Part shown: in pieces, positions 32,507-41,399 of the stretch
How positions within the stretch are numbered: position 1 is the stretch's first letter
Layout of the letters: each line of letters opens with the position of its first letter
Made by a program: the position numbers and the translations under genes
Notes under the pieces: generated by a model
What the model was told of the DNA's origin: nothing
What the model saw: the letters and a program-made list of their open reading frames with translations, nothing else
Databases searched by the model: none
Assembly (NCBI GenBank): GCA_035692985.1
Contig: DASSHG010000007.1
Location: 1 to 64,000, forward strand
Direction: 5' to 3'
DNA from: JARIHC01 sp035692985
GTDB lineage: Bacteria; Patescibacteriota; Saccharimonadia; Saccharimonadales; UBA4665
DNA length: 64,000 bases

Positions 32507-34388
32507 GACCACACAGGAAATCCGAAAGGCGTATTTAGATTTTTTTACGGAGCGCGGACACAAAGCGATTCCGCACGCTCAGCTAGTGCCGTACAACGAC
32601 CCGACGACACTCTTTACCGGCTCCGGTATGCAGCCACTGATTCCATATCTGCTGGGCGAGGATCATCCGGAGGGTGTACGGTTGGTCAATAGCCAAACCT
32701 GTTTGCGCGCTCAGGACATTGAAGAAGTCGGCGACAACCGCCACACCACTTTTTTTGAAATGCTTGGCAACTGGTCGCTGGGCGCCTACTTTAAAGAAGA
32801 TCAAATCCGTTGGTTTTTTGAATTTCTGACTGATGTGGTTGGTTTGGACCCGAACAAATTATATGTCAGCTGTTTCATCGGCAGCGAAAAAGACGGCATC
32901 GACAAAGACGAAGAGTCCGCCAAAATCTGGCAAAAAGTCTTCGCCGGGAAGGGCGTCAAAGCTGATATAGCAGACATTGGCAGTCAGGCGGACGGCGACA
33001 AAAACGGCATGGGCGATGGCCGTATCTTCTTTTATGACGACGGCGAAAACTGGTGGAGCCGCGGCGGCGGGCTAGATAAAACTCCGGTGGGCGATCCGTG
33101 CGGCCCGGACAGTGAAGTATTTTATGATTTCGGTGAAGAGCATCACGATGACAGTTTTGGCGAGCCGCATCCAGCCAGTGATTCCGGCCGCTTTATGGAA
33201 ATCGGCAACCAGGTCTTCATGCAATATTTACGGACCGAAAGAGGCTTTGAGCCATTAGAAAAAAAGAACGTCGACTTTGGCGGCGGGCTGGAGCGCATCG
33301 CGGCCGCGGCCATCAATAATCCGGATGTTTTCAAAATCAGCCTGCTGTGGCCGATTGTGGAAAAGCTGGAGAGCCTCAGCGGCAAGAAATATGACCAATA
33401 CGCCCAGAGTATGCGCGTGATCGCCGATCACCTGCGTGCTGCCACGTTCCTAGCGGTCGACGGCGTCAAGCCCAGCAACAAAGAGCAGGGTTACGTGATG
33501 CGCCGTTTACTGCGCCGCGCTATCCGGTTTGCTTTCGAGCTGGGTATCGAGCAGAACTTTCTGGAGCAGGCTGTGCCGGTTATCACCGATCTCTACCGCG
33601 AAGATTTTCCGGAGGTCGCCGCCAAACGCGACGAAGTAATTGCTGTGCTCGTCCGCGAAGAAAAAGTCTTCCGCCAGACCTTGCGCAAAGGCCTCCGGGA
33701 ATTTAATAAACTGAGCGGTAAAAAATTAAGCGGCGAAATAATCTTCAAGCTTTATGATACCTATGGTTTTCCGGTTGAATTGAGCAAGGAAGAAGCCTAT
33801 AAACAGGACATCAATTTATCAGACAATGCTGATACGGAATTTGAACGTCTCATGCGCGAACAGCGACAGCGTTCACAAACAGCCAGCAAGGGCACATTCA
33901 AGGGCGGACTAGGCGGGCAGACTATGCAGCACAAAAAGTACCATACCGCTACGCATCTTATGTACCAGGCACTGCGTGATGTGCTGGGCGATCATGTGAT
34001 CCAGCGCGGGTCTAACATTACGGAAGAGCGATTGCGGTTCGACTTCAGCCACCCTCAGAAAGTCACGCCGGAAGAGATTAAGAAAGTCGAAGATATTGTC
34101 AACGAGCAAATCGACAAAGATCTGAAAGTCTCGTTCCAGGAATATCCAACCAAGGTGGCCGTAGAAGAGAAAGGCGCGCTCGGCCAGTTCGGTGACCGCT
34201 ACGGCGACACAGTGAAAGTCTACAAAATGATTGCCGACGGCGCCGACAAGCCATATAGTTTTGAAATCTGCGGCGGGCCACACGTCGACCACACCGCTCA
34301 GCTCGCCGAAGATGGCAAACGTTTCAAAATCACCAAAGAAGAATCCAGCTCCGCCGGCATCCGTCGCATCAAAGCAGTGTTAGAGTAG
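32505..34388 (+). CDS. alaS: Alanyl-tRNA synthetase, short form
   Basis: 627 residues. The class II catalytic core is clear (RKAYLDFFTERGHKAIPHAQLVP, FTGSGMQPL, QTCLRAQDIEEVG, THFEMLGNWSLG-like, GGGLERIAA). The editing domain has HTATHLMYQ and CGGPHV, the four zinc ligands. The protein ends right after the editing domain (AGIRRIKAVLE), so the C-Ala/oligomerisation region of the usual ~875-residue enzyme is absent. It charges tRNA-Ala and probably still clears Ser and Gly. The mRNA is probably leaderless. Confidence 0.96.
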   Translation: MTTQEIRKAYLDFFTERGHKAIPHAQLVPYNDPTTLFTGSGMQPLIPYLLGEDHPEGVRLVNSQTCLRAQDIEEVGDNRHTTFFEMLGNWSLGAYFKEDQIRWFFEFLTDVVGLDPNKLYVSCFIGSEKDGIDKDEESAKIWQKVFAGKGVKADIADIGSQADGDKNGMGDGRIFFYDDGENWWSRGGGLDKTPVGDPCGPDSEVFYDFGEEHHDDSFGEPHPASDSGRFMEIGNQVFMQYLRTERGFEPLEKKNVDFGGGLERIAAAAINNPDVFKISLLWPIVEKLESLSGKKYDQYAQSMRVIADHLRAATFLAVDGVKPSNKEQGYVMRRLLRRAIRFAFELGIEQNFLEQAVPVITDLYREDFPEVAAKRDEVIAVLVREEKVFRQTLRKGLREFNKLSGKKLSGEIIFKLYDTYGFPVELSKEEAYKQDINLSDNADTEFERLMREQRQRSQTASKGTFKGGLGGQTMQHKKYHTATHLMYQALRDVLGDHVIQRGSNITEERLRFDFSHPQKVTPEEIKKVEDIVNEQIDKDLKVSFQEYPTKVAVEEKGALGQFGDRYGDTVKVYKMIADGADKPYSFEICGGPHVDHTAQLAEDGKRFKITKEESSSAGIRRIKAVLE

Positions 34389-34392
34389 TTTT

Positions 34393-35391
34393 ATGAAACC
34401 ACAAGATTACCAAGCAAAGCTGAAGTCATACATTCAGACTCTCGATCCGAAAATATTCGGGCTCAGTAGCACAGACAATATTTCGTTGAAACGGCTGAGC
34501 GTCGGTCTGCATAACGTGAACTTTCTCATATCATTCAAAGACAGAAAATTTGTTTTACGATTTCACCCGGGCAACAAGCTCGGCCAGGATAAAACTGCCG
34601 ACGAAGCATCCGGCATGAAACTGTTAAAAGATCTACCCGTACCTGACGTATTGTCCGTCAGTAAACCTGATTTTCTCGACTCCTCGGTCATGATCATAGA
34701 ATTTGTGGAGGGTTCGCACCAAGATTTTAATGATCTCAGCACCGACAAAGTTAGGGCACTTGCGCGTGTGGTTGCTAAGATTCATAAAATAAAACGGAAT
34801 GTATTCAGTAAGGCGCTAGGAGCGCCGCCTATCACCGAAGGCAATTACGAAAATTATGTAAAAGCGATATTTGACTCTTCTGTAGTACATCCCCTTAGCT
34901 TGATTGACCCAAAACTGTATGATGATTCGTCCGAGATTATCGCGAAGGCTGGCAAGCTGCTGGATTCAGCCTTGGCAGACTTGGCAGAGTCCTTCGTCGG
35001 ACGTGAGTTTAGTCTTATGCACACCGATATTGGCAGAGATAACGTGCTGTGGGTTGGTAACGACCCTAAAATTATTGATTGGGAAGAAATCACATTCGGC
35101 GACCCGGCCGACGAGGTTTCTTATATCTTTGCCATCAATAATCTGAATGAAAAACACCAAAACATTTTTCTCGATGAATATTTAAGTGAACGAACCGATG
35201 CTTCACTCAAAACAAGACTACCTATATACACTTTGAAAAACCGATTATTTGACCTTGTTTGGTCCCTGAGCAAATTGCAACAACAAAAATCGGGCCAAGA
35301 ACCACAGCTTATGCAAAAATCATCGGAACTGTACCAGCAGTTTTATGACGTTCGGCGCGAAGCACTTGCTAATTTGGTCGACGAATCGTAA
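34393..35391 (+). CDS. Phosphotransferase of the APH/choline kinase fold
   Basis: 332 residues. The kinase-like fold shows GLHNVNFLISFKDRKFVLRFHP (nucleotide-binding strand and lysine region), the catalytic Brenner-type loop MHTDIGRDNVLW (HxDxxxxN) and the metal-binding IIDWEEITFGDPADEVSY. Family members phosphorylate aminoglycosides, choline, homoserine or sugars; the substrate cannot be assigned. Codon use is more AT-rich than in alaS, 5 bp upstream, which hints at later acquisition. A resistance function should not be assumed. Confidence 0.88.
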   Translation: MKPQDYQAKLKSYIQTLDPKIFGLSSTDNISLKRLSVGLHNVNFLISFKDRKFVLRFHPGNKLGQDKTADEASGMKLLKDLPVPDVLSVSKPDFLDSSVMIIEFVEGSHQDFNDLSTDKVRALARVVAKIHKIKRNVFSKALGAPPITEGNYENYVKAIFDSSVVHPLSLIDPKLYDDSSEIIAKAGKLLDSALADLAESFVGREFSLMHTDIGRDNVLWVGNDPKIIDWEEITFGDPADEVSYIFAINNLNEKHQNIFLDEYLSERTDASLKTRLPIYTLKNRLFDLVWSLSKLQQQKSGQEPQLMQKSSELYQQFYDVRREALANLVDES

Positions 35392-35468
35392 AAATCACCA
35401 CATTAGGATAATCTACGCCAGATAACTTTCAGGGTTTCCTCAGTTGTTACTGTGGTAAAATAGTGCAT

Positions 35469-36794
35469 ATGCTTCAGAAATTGAAAAGCGTCGGCTCGAG
35501 TGCGGCCCAAAGGGCTAAGGCTGGCGCGACCAAAGCCTCGGCGGCCGCCCGCGAGCGAGCCGGCAATAAAGGCGACCAATATCTGGTGGCGCTCGATGTC
35601 GGTACTGAATTTGTTAAGGCGCTGGTCGGCCAGCTTCACGATGATGGCACCGTGGATATTATCGGCGAGGGGCGGCAACACCAGGCCCTGACTGATATGC
35701 AAGCCGGAGCCATATCTGACATAGCCGCTGTGGTGGAAAACTGCGACAAGGCGCTGACCCAGGCCGAGGAACAGGCCAATGTCAGCGTGCGCACGGCTAT
35801 CATCGGCATCGCCGGCGAGCTAGTGAAGGGCACCACTACTACTGTGCGCGTGGCACGGCGGCATCCGACCAAACCGTTGGACATCGCCGAAATGGAGAAA
35901 ATTATCAACTTGGTGCAGGATCGGGCACAGACCAAAGCCAAGGCCCAGCTGGCCTGGGAGCTGGGCGGTAAAACTGTGGAAGTGCGGCTGGTCAACAGTG
36001 CTCTAGTGAGTATCGAAATAGATGGCTACCCTGTGACCAACCCCATCGGTTTTCAGGGTAAAGATGTCGTTGTTCAGCTGTATACTGCTTTCGCGCCGAT
36101 GATTCATATTGGCGCATTGGAAAAGACCGCCCAGGAACTAGACTTGGATTTGTTGGCCGTAGCCGCTGAGCCGTTCGCCGTGGCCCGCGCCGTGATCGGC
36201 AATAATCCTGACCAAAACTTGAGCGCCATCCTGATGGACGTTGGCGGCGGCACTACCGATATAGCTGTTATTAACGACGGGGGAGTGCAGGGAACCAAGA
36301 TGTTCGGTATCGGCGGCCGGGCCTACACGCACGCCGTGGAGCGCGACCTTTCTGTGCCGTTTGAGCAGGCCGAAGAGATGAAAGTCGGTCTCAGCACTAA
36401 TAAATTACCGGTGCAAAAGAGGCCATCCGTGGAAACAGCGCTCGGCAAGACGGCCGATGTCTGGATTGGCGGCATAGAACTGGCCCTCAGCGAATTTACT
36501 AAACTCGACCACCTGCCGCACCGCATGTTCCTGTGCGGCGGCGGTTCGTCTCTAGACCTGTTGATGGATCGTTTAGGAACCGACTGGTACAAAAATCTGC
36601 CGTTCACCCGCAAACCCAGTGTCCATCACATTCGGCCCGACCAAGTCGCCGGCATCCGCGATCTTACAGGTAAAGTTACTGACCACACTTTCATTACGGC
36701 CATGGGGTTGCTGCGCGTCGGTACCGATACCATGCAGTTTAATGATGGCGGCGGGTCAATCCGCGATAGAATTGATAAAATGTTAAGCGTGTAG
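35469..36794 (+). CDS. FtsA/PilM-family actin-like ATPase
   Basis: 441 residues from ATG 35469; a TAAAAT box (35456-35461) ends 7 nt before it. After a basic N terminus, the actin-like fold shows phosphate 1 (LVALDVGTEFVKALVGQ), an SHS2/1C-like insertion, phosphate 2 (AILMDVGGGTTDIAVINDGG), the adenosine motif (HRMFLCGGGSSLDLL) and a connect motif. No clear C-terminal FtsZ-binding amphipathic helix is obvious, and the N-terminal extension is unusual. It may act in division like FtsA or in type IV pilus assembly like PilM. It is followed by a membrane protein gene and the ruvX-mltG-obg run. Confidence 0.85.
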   Translation: MLQKLKSVGSSAAQRAKAGATKASAAARERAGNKGDQYLVALDVGTEFVKALVGQLHDDGTVDIIGEGRQHQALTDMQAGAISDIAAVVENCDKALTQAEEQANVSVRTAIIGIAGELVKGTTTTVRVARRHPTKPLDIAEMEKIINLVQDRAQTKAKAQLAWELGGKTVEVRLVNSALVSIEIDGYPVTNPIGFQGKDVVVQLYTAFAPMIHIGALEKTAQELDLDLLAVAAEPFAVARAVIGNNPDQNLSAILMDVGGGTTDIAVINDGGVQGTKMFGIGGRAYTHAVERDLSVPFEQAEEMKVGLSTNKLPVQKRPSVETALGKTADVWIGGIELALSEFTKLDHLPHRMFLCGGGSSLDLLMDRLGTDWYKNLPFTRKPSVHHIRPDQVAGIRDLTGKVTDHTFITAMGLLRVGTDTMQFNDGGGSIRDRIDKMLSV

Positions 36795-36803
36795 AATTAG
36801 AAT

Positions 36804-38567
36804 ATGGCTGAACCGAAAAAAGATACCATTTACGTAGATATCGATGACGAGATTACCGGTATCATTGACAAGGTGCGCGGCAGCAGCGGCAAAGTCACAG
36901 CCTTAGTGCTGCCCAAACGGGCTGGCGTTTTCCAGAGTATCGTCAATATGAAATTGCTCAAACGGGCGGCCAGTGAAGCTGATAAAAACCTGGTGTTAAT
37001 CACCAGCGAGGCCGGATTACTGCCGCTAGCCGGCGCGGCTGGCATCCACGTGGCCAAAACACTTAGTAGCAAGCCGGAAATTCCGGTAGCGCCCAAACTA
37101 GATGATGCCGGCGAAGAGGCGATTGATGAAGCTGGAGAAGTTACTAAAGATACGGCCGGTGAGCAGCCAGTCGGTAAGCTGGCCAGCCAACCGCCCGCCG
37201 ATAGTGCCGGCGTGGAAACGCTGCAACTTGATGATGACGAACTGCCGGAAGATGCCGCGGCCGACGCCAAGACACCGCTAGCCGGCAAAAAACCGGCCGT
37301 AGCCGCCGCTGTTGCTGACAAGGCAGCCAAAGGGCGCGGCAAGGGCAAGTCCGGGAACAAATTCAAAATCCCTAACTTTGGCAAATTCCGCAAGAAGCTT
37401 ATCTTGGGCGGCATAATCTTATTGCTACTGATAATCGGAATTATCCTGGGCCTTATCATACTGCCCAAAGCCACAGTTAACATTAAGACCGATGCCCAGA
37501 ATGTGCCCGTCGAGCTTAATTTTAACCTTTCGACTGCCGAAACCCAGCTGGACGATAGCTCCGACACGCCGACTGTTCCAGCCAAACTGGCTAGCGAACA
37601 AAAAACCTACTCCCAGCAGGTTCCCACCACCGGCCAAAAGAACCACGGCAACAAAGCCAGCGGCCAGGTAACAGTTACCAATTGCGGCAGCGGCGATACA
37701 ACTTTGCCAGCTGGTACCGGCTTTAGCTCAAGCGGGAATACTTATATTAGCCAGCAGAGCGTGACAGTTCCGGTCAGTGATTTTCATGGCCGCGATGGCC
37801 CATGTCAAAATAACGGGAAAGCTAATGTAACCGTCCAGGCACAAAGCGGCGGCAGCGCCGCCAACCTACCGGCCGGCGCTTCGTTTAGCATCTCCGGCGG
37901 TCCTTCAGGGCTGACCGCCCAGGGTAACACAATGTCCGGCGGCACCGACAACATCGTCCAGACGGTTAACCAAAACGACATCAACAACGCCAAGGCCAAA
38001 ATTGCCACTAACGATAACGTCCAAAAACAGTCCTTGCAAAACGATCTCAAAAAACAGAAATATTTCGCTATTACCTCGACTTTCAGTCCCGGCACCCCCA
38101 ATGTTACACAGAGTGCCCAGGTGGGTGACGTGGCCAACAATGTCACGGTTACCGAGGTCGTCACTTACACCATGTTCGGTGCCAAAGAGAAAGATCTGAA
38201 CACACTTGTGGACAATGCGGTTAAAGAACAAGTCGATACATCTAAACAAACTATCCTAAGCCGCGGACTGGATAGCGCTTCCTTCACGGTAAACACCAGT
38301 TCCAGTACTAGCGCCCAGTTAGCTTTGCAGACCACGGCGGAGGTCGGTCCAGATTTGGACATTAATTCTATCAAGCAATCAGCCCTGGGTAAAAAACCGG
38401 CTGATGTAAAATCGCAAGTTGGGAATAACCCGGACATTACCGACGTAAACGTGAAGCTCAGTCCGTTCTGGGTCAGCTCAGTTCCTAAAAAAGCTAGCAA
38501 AGTCACGGTTAAGATAGCGAAACCAACCACCACCAAGAGTACGAATAATGCCAATAACTCCCCGTAA
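36804..38567 (+). CDS. Large single-pass protein with baseplate-J-like exterior
   Basis: 587 residues. The N-terminal ~85 residues form a soluble alpha/beta domain (IYVDIDDEITGIIDKVR, VTALVLPKRAGVFQS, NLVLITSEAGLLPLAGAAGI). An Ala/Glu/Lys-rich linker and a basic stretch lead to one transmembrane helix (about 197-217, LILGGIILLLLIIGIILGLI). The extracellular part is Thr/Ser/Asn-rich; it contains segments like GQVTVTNCGSGDTTLPAGTGF and VTVQAQSGGSAANLPAGASF that resemble baseplate J/gp47 repeats, as often annotated in CPR genomes. TAGAAT ends 6 nt before ATG. It may be a surface assembly linked with the upstream actin-like protein. Confidence 0.8.
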   Translation: MAEPKKDTIYVDIDDEITGIIDKVRGSSGKVTALVLPKRAGVFQSIVNMKLLKRAASEADKNLVLITSEAGLLPLAGAAGIHVAKTLSSKPEIPVAPKLDDAGEEAIDEAGEVTKDTAGEQPVGKLASQPPADSAGVETLQLDDDELPEDAAADAKTPLAGKKPAVAAAVADKAAKGRGKGKSGNKFKIPNFGKFRKKLILGGIILLLLIIGIILGLIILPKATVNIKTDAQNVPVELNFNLSTAETQLDDSSDTPTVPAKLASEQKTYSQQVPTTGQKNHGNKASGQVTVTNCGSGDTTLPAGTGFSSSGNTYISQQSVTVPVSDFHGRDGPCQNNGKANVTVQAQSGGSAANLPAGASFSISGGPSGLTAQGNTMSGGTDNIVQTVNQNDINNAKAKIATNDNVQKQSLQNDLKKQKYFAITSTFSPGTPNVTQSAQVGDVANNVTVTEVVTYTMFGAKEKDLNTLVDNAVKEQVDTSKQTILSRGLDSASFTVNTSSSTSAQLALQTTAEVGPDLDINSIKQSALGKKPADVKSQVGNNPDITDVNVKLSPFWVSSVPKKASKVTVKIAKPTTTKSTNNANNSP

Positions 38568-38985
38568 TTTTCTGGCGCTGGATGTCGGCGAAAAACGGGT
38601 GGGTGTAGCAATAGCGTCGCTGGCGGCACGCTTGCCCCGGCCGCTGACTACCCTCCATCAGGGCAATACTTTCTGGGATGAGCTGCAACAGATTATCGGC
38701 ACCGAAAATATCGATGAAATCGTGGTTGGCCTGCCGCGCGGCCTGGAGGGCCAATCCACCAGCCAAACTACCGCAACCGAAAGCTTTGTCCGCGAATTAC
38801 GGAGTGAAGTTAACCTACCGGTTCACCTGCAAGACGAGGCGCTTACTTCTATCCAGGCCGAAACCGAATTGCAATCACGCGGCGCACTGCCCGCCAAAGC
38901 TGATATCGACGCTCTGGCAGCTACTTATATTTTGGAAGATTTTCTGGCCAGTTATAATAGAACCAGCGCTACGGAGACAACATGA
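38548..38985 (+). CDS. ruvX: RuvX/YqgF putative pre-16S rRNA nuclease
   Basis: 145 residues with an RNase H fold. Conserved motifs: FLALDVGEKRVGVAIA at the N terminus, EIVVGLPRGLEG in the middle, and DEALTSIQAE followed by KADIDALAATYILEDFL with the C-terminal acidic residue. The family matures 16S rRNA ends and was earlier proposed as a Holliday junction resolvase. It overlaps the preceding gene by 20 bp and mltG by 4 bp, and ruvX-mltG adjacency is common in bacteria. Confidence 0.93.
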   Translation: MPITPRNFLALDVGEKRVGVAIASLAARLPRPLTTLHQGNTFWDELQQIIGTENIDEIVVGLPRGLEGQSTSQTTATESFVRELRSEVNLPVHLQDEALTSIQAETELQSRGALPAKADIDALAATYILEDFLASYNRTSATETT

Positions 38986-40043
38986 CACATTACAGGCATA
39001 GCCGGCGACGCCATCGTATACCAGCCAGGGTTTTGTGGATCCTGGGAGGCTTGGTTGTCCTTTTAGTGTTGGGTGTAATCTTTGTCCGGCACCTGTACAC
39101 CGCAGATTTACAGCCGGTTAGCAGCAGCCCTAAAAGCCAGATTTTTACCGTAGAGAGCGGTAGCTCAGTTAAAGATATCGCCGATAACCTGGAAAAAGCC
39201 CAGCTGGTAAAAAGCGCCTGGGCTTTCCAGCTGTACATCCACAGCAAAGAAGTCAGCAGCGAACTGCAGGCCGGTACTTACGCGCTATCGCCAAACCAAG
39301 ACGTGCCAACGATTGTCGGCACTCTAACCAAAGGCAAGGTGGCAACCCGGCTGGTGACCATTTTGCCTGGCCGCCGGATCGACCAGGTACGAGCCGACAT
39401 GATTAACAGTGGCTTTACGCCGGCATCGGTTGATAGCGCGCTGAATAATGTCAGCCAATACGCCGATTTGCCGGTAATGGCCTTCAAGCCGGCCAATGTA
39501 GACACCTTGGAGGGACTACTATGGCCCGATTCTTTCCAAAAAGACCCTACCACCGCGCCATCGGTGATTGTCAGGGAGTCGTTGACTGAGACAGGTCAGC
39601 ATCTCACGCCGGCAACCCAGGCTAATTTCGCAGCCGAAGGCTTGAATACTTATCAAGGCGTAATTCTGGCTTCTATCATCGAACAGGAGGATGGCGGCGG
39701 CAAGGCCAGCGACCAGGCCCAGGTGGCCCAGGTATTCCTGAGTCGCCTTAAGTCCAATTCTACGCTTGGTTCTGACGTTACGGCCCGTTATGGATCTATT
39801 GAGGCTGGCCAGGCGCCCAGTCTGACCTATGACTCGCCATACAATACCTTAATACATAAGGGCCTGCCCCCGACGCCCATTAGTAGCATTAGCACCAGCA
39901 GCCTGAACGCGGCTTCGCATCCGGCCGCCACGAACTGGCTCTATTTTGTGGCTGGCGATAATGGCAACACCTATTTTTCCACCAACCTTCAAGACCATCA
40001 GGCCCAGGCCGCCCAGTATTGCCACAAATTGTGTGGCCAATAA
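38982..40043 (+). CDS. mltG: MltG-type endolytic murein transglycosylase
   Basis: 353 residues. A basic N terminus and one membrane helix (about 16-37) anchor the protein. A LysM-like region follows (IFTVESGSSVKDIADNLEKAQLV). The YceG catalytic domain contains LEGLLWPDSFQ, the catalytic Glu in ILASIIEQEDG, and YDSPYNTLIHKGLPPTPIS, with the usual end NWLYFVAGDNGNTYFS. It cuts nascent glycan strands and so sets strand length. Its promoter is internal to the operon, and an intergenic region with a structured leader follows. Confidence 0.94.
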   Translation: MTHYRHSRRRHRIPARVLWILGGLVVLLVLGVIFVRHLYTADLQPVSSSPKSQIFTVESGSSVKDIADNLEKAQLVKSAWAFQLYIHSKEVSSELQAGTYALSPNQDVPTIVGTLTKGKVATRLVTILPGRRIDQVRADMINSGFTPASVDSALNNVSQYADLPVMAFKPANVDTLEGLLWPDSFQKDPTTAPSVIVRESLTETGQHLTPATQANFAAEGLNTYQGVILASIIEQEDGGGKASDQAQVAQVFLSRLKSNSTLGSDVTARYGSIEAGQAPSLTYDSPYNTLIHKGLPPTPISSISTSSLNAASHPAATNWLYFVAGDNGNTYFSTNLQDHQAQAAQYCHKLCGQ

Positions 40044-40110
40044 GGCCTATTCTTATTTTTTAACAGAGGTCGCTAAAGCATAAAAGACTTGCGCTGTGTG
40101 AGGGGTTTGT

Positions 40111-40229
40111 TATAATTACAGGCAGTAACTTGACAGGGGAGCCCTATCTGGGAATACGACTCGCAAACCCTGTTAAGGTTACTTACTTAAAGGAGCAGCA
40201 CATCTTAAAGAGATGCACGGAGAGCTAGC
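40111..40229 (+). promoter_or_regulatory. Promoter and structured leader of the LysM-CHAP hydrolase
   Basis: TATAAT (40111-40116) is the -10 box. In the leader, GTAACTTGACAGGG (40125-40138) pairs with 40168-40182 (CCCTGT, AA, GTTAC with small bulges), enclosing a CCC/GGG hairpin (40142-40152). A second hairpin CATCTT/GAGATG follows near 40201-40215. Position and the ACAGGGGAGCC stretch recall the ydaO-type c-di-AMP riboswitch found before wall hydrolases, but the rest does not match convincingly. ATG 40213 opens a 13-codon frame (MHGELALATLLHQ) that overlaps the presumed start. Confidence 0.45.
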
Positions 40230-41399
40230 ATTAGCAACCCTTCTTCATCAATAACAGCCCGTTTAGCCGTACCGCGGACTTCTCCCCGCACGGGTAAATT
40301 ATCGAGTCACTCGCGCAAGTCGCATCCGTGGCGAATTCGTACTGGCTGGACGCATCGCCACAAACGTTCTTGGCGGATCGGCCTAATAGTTGCCAACGCT
40401 GTAGTGCTGGCAGTTATCCTAACTCTGGTATTGCGTAACCAGCATACGGCTATCAGTGCTGCCACGGCGGTTCCGTCTAACGATACCTCAGTAGCCCAAA
40501 CGGTAGCTAATCCGCTGGACCAGCTGTCGTCAGCCGATATTGCCCAGACAGTAGCACAGGTCAACAGCTTACCGGAGACTACGGCCATTACCAACCAGGC
40601 CCAGTCGCAGGCCGCCAATATAGCCATCGCCTCCACTAGCAATAACGTGATTGCTAAGCCCCAGGTAGTTACCGCTTCTCTGCAGTCGCCGGCCGATATC
40701 AAAACCTATGTTACCCGGCCGGGTGATACGGTTTCGAGCTTGGCGGCGAAATTCGGCGTGACTTCTGACAGCATTCGCTGGTCGAATAACTTATCAGCCG
40801 CCGACGCGCTAAATCCCGGAACTACCCTGCTGATCCCGCCGGTCAACGGGATTGTTTACACGGTTAAGCCCGGCGATACGGCCGCCAGCCTGGCCGTACA
40901 GTTCGGCGCTAATGCCGATCAGATCACTGCTTATAATGATGCCGAAATTAATGGCCTGACTCCTGGCCAGCGTATCATCATCCCCGGCGCTGTCCATAAT
41001 AACTTGGGCGCTACCGGAGATACTATAATGGCTGCCGGCACGAATGGCGGCAACTGGCTTTGGGGAAGCGGGCCTATCTATGGTTACAACGGTTATGATT
41101 TCGGCAACTGCACGTGGTACGTCGCTACACAGATACATATACCGGCCAACTGGGGTAATGCTGCTACCTGGGCTTACTATGCCGCGTTAAGTGGCTGGCA
41201 TGTCAGCACTACGCCGACAGTTGGCGCTATCGCCCAGACTGCCAATGCCGCCGGCGGCTTAGGTCACGTGGCCATCGTTACCGCCGTTAATTCTGACGGG
41301 AGCATCCAAATCCGTGACATGAACGGCATTGCCGGTTTTGACAGGGTTGGCTACGGCACCAAATCAGCTTCGGTCTTCCAACACTACATCACCCGATAA
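40230..41399 (+). CDS. Secreted LysM-CHAP cell-wall hydrolase
   Basis: 389 residues if it begins at ATT 40230. The frame is open from 40209, and no ATG, GTG or TTG occurs in frame before GTG 40404. Starting there would cut the only membrane helix (RIGLIVANAVVLAVILTLVL) in half. GGAGAG (40219-40224) lies 5 nt before ATT, which supports this rare start. Two LysM repeats follow (YVTRPGDTVSSLAAKFGV and YTVKPGDTAASLAVQFGA), binding peptidoglycan. The C-terminal CHAP domain has the catalytic Cys in YDFGNCTWYVA and His in GGLGHVAIV, so it is probably an amidase or endopeptidase. obg begins directly after the stop (TAAATG). Confidence 0.85.
   Translation: MSNPSSSITARLAVPRTSPRTGKLSSHSRKSHPWRIRTGWTHRHKRSWRIGLIVANAVVLAVILTLVLRNQHTAISAATAVPSNDTSVAQTVANPLDQLSSADIAQTVAQVNSLPETTAITNQAQSQAANIAIASTSNNVIAKPQVVTASLQSPADIKTYVTRPGDTVSSLAAKFGVTSDSIRWSNNLSAADALNPGTTLLIPPVNGIVYTVKPGDTAASLAVQFGANADQITAYNDAEINGLTPGQRIIIPGAVHNNLGATGDTIMAAGTNGGNWLWGSGPIYGYNGYDFGNCTWYVATQIHIPANWGNAATWAYYAALSGWHVSTTPTVGAIAQTANAAGGLGHVAIVTAVNSDGSIQIRDMNGIAGFDRVGYGTKSASVFQHYITR

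Noticed and set aside
34393..35391. Aminoglycoside resistance gene
   Set aside because: Only the general APH kinase motifs are present; the family includes many metabolic kinases, so a resistance claim is not supported.
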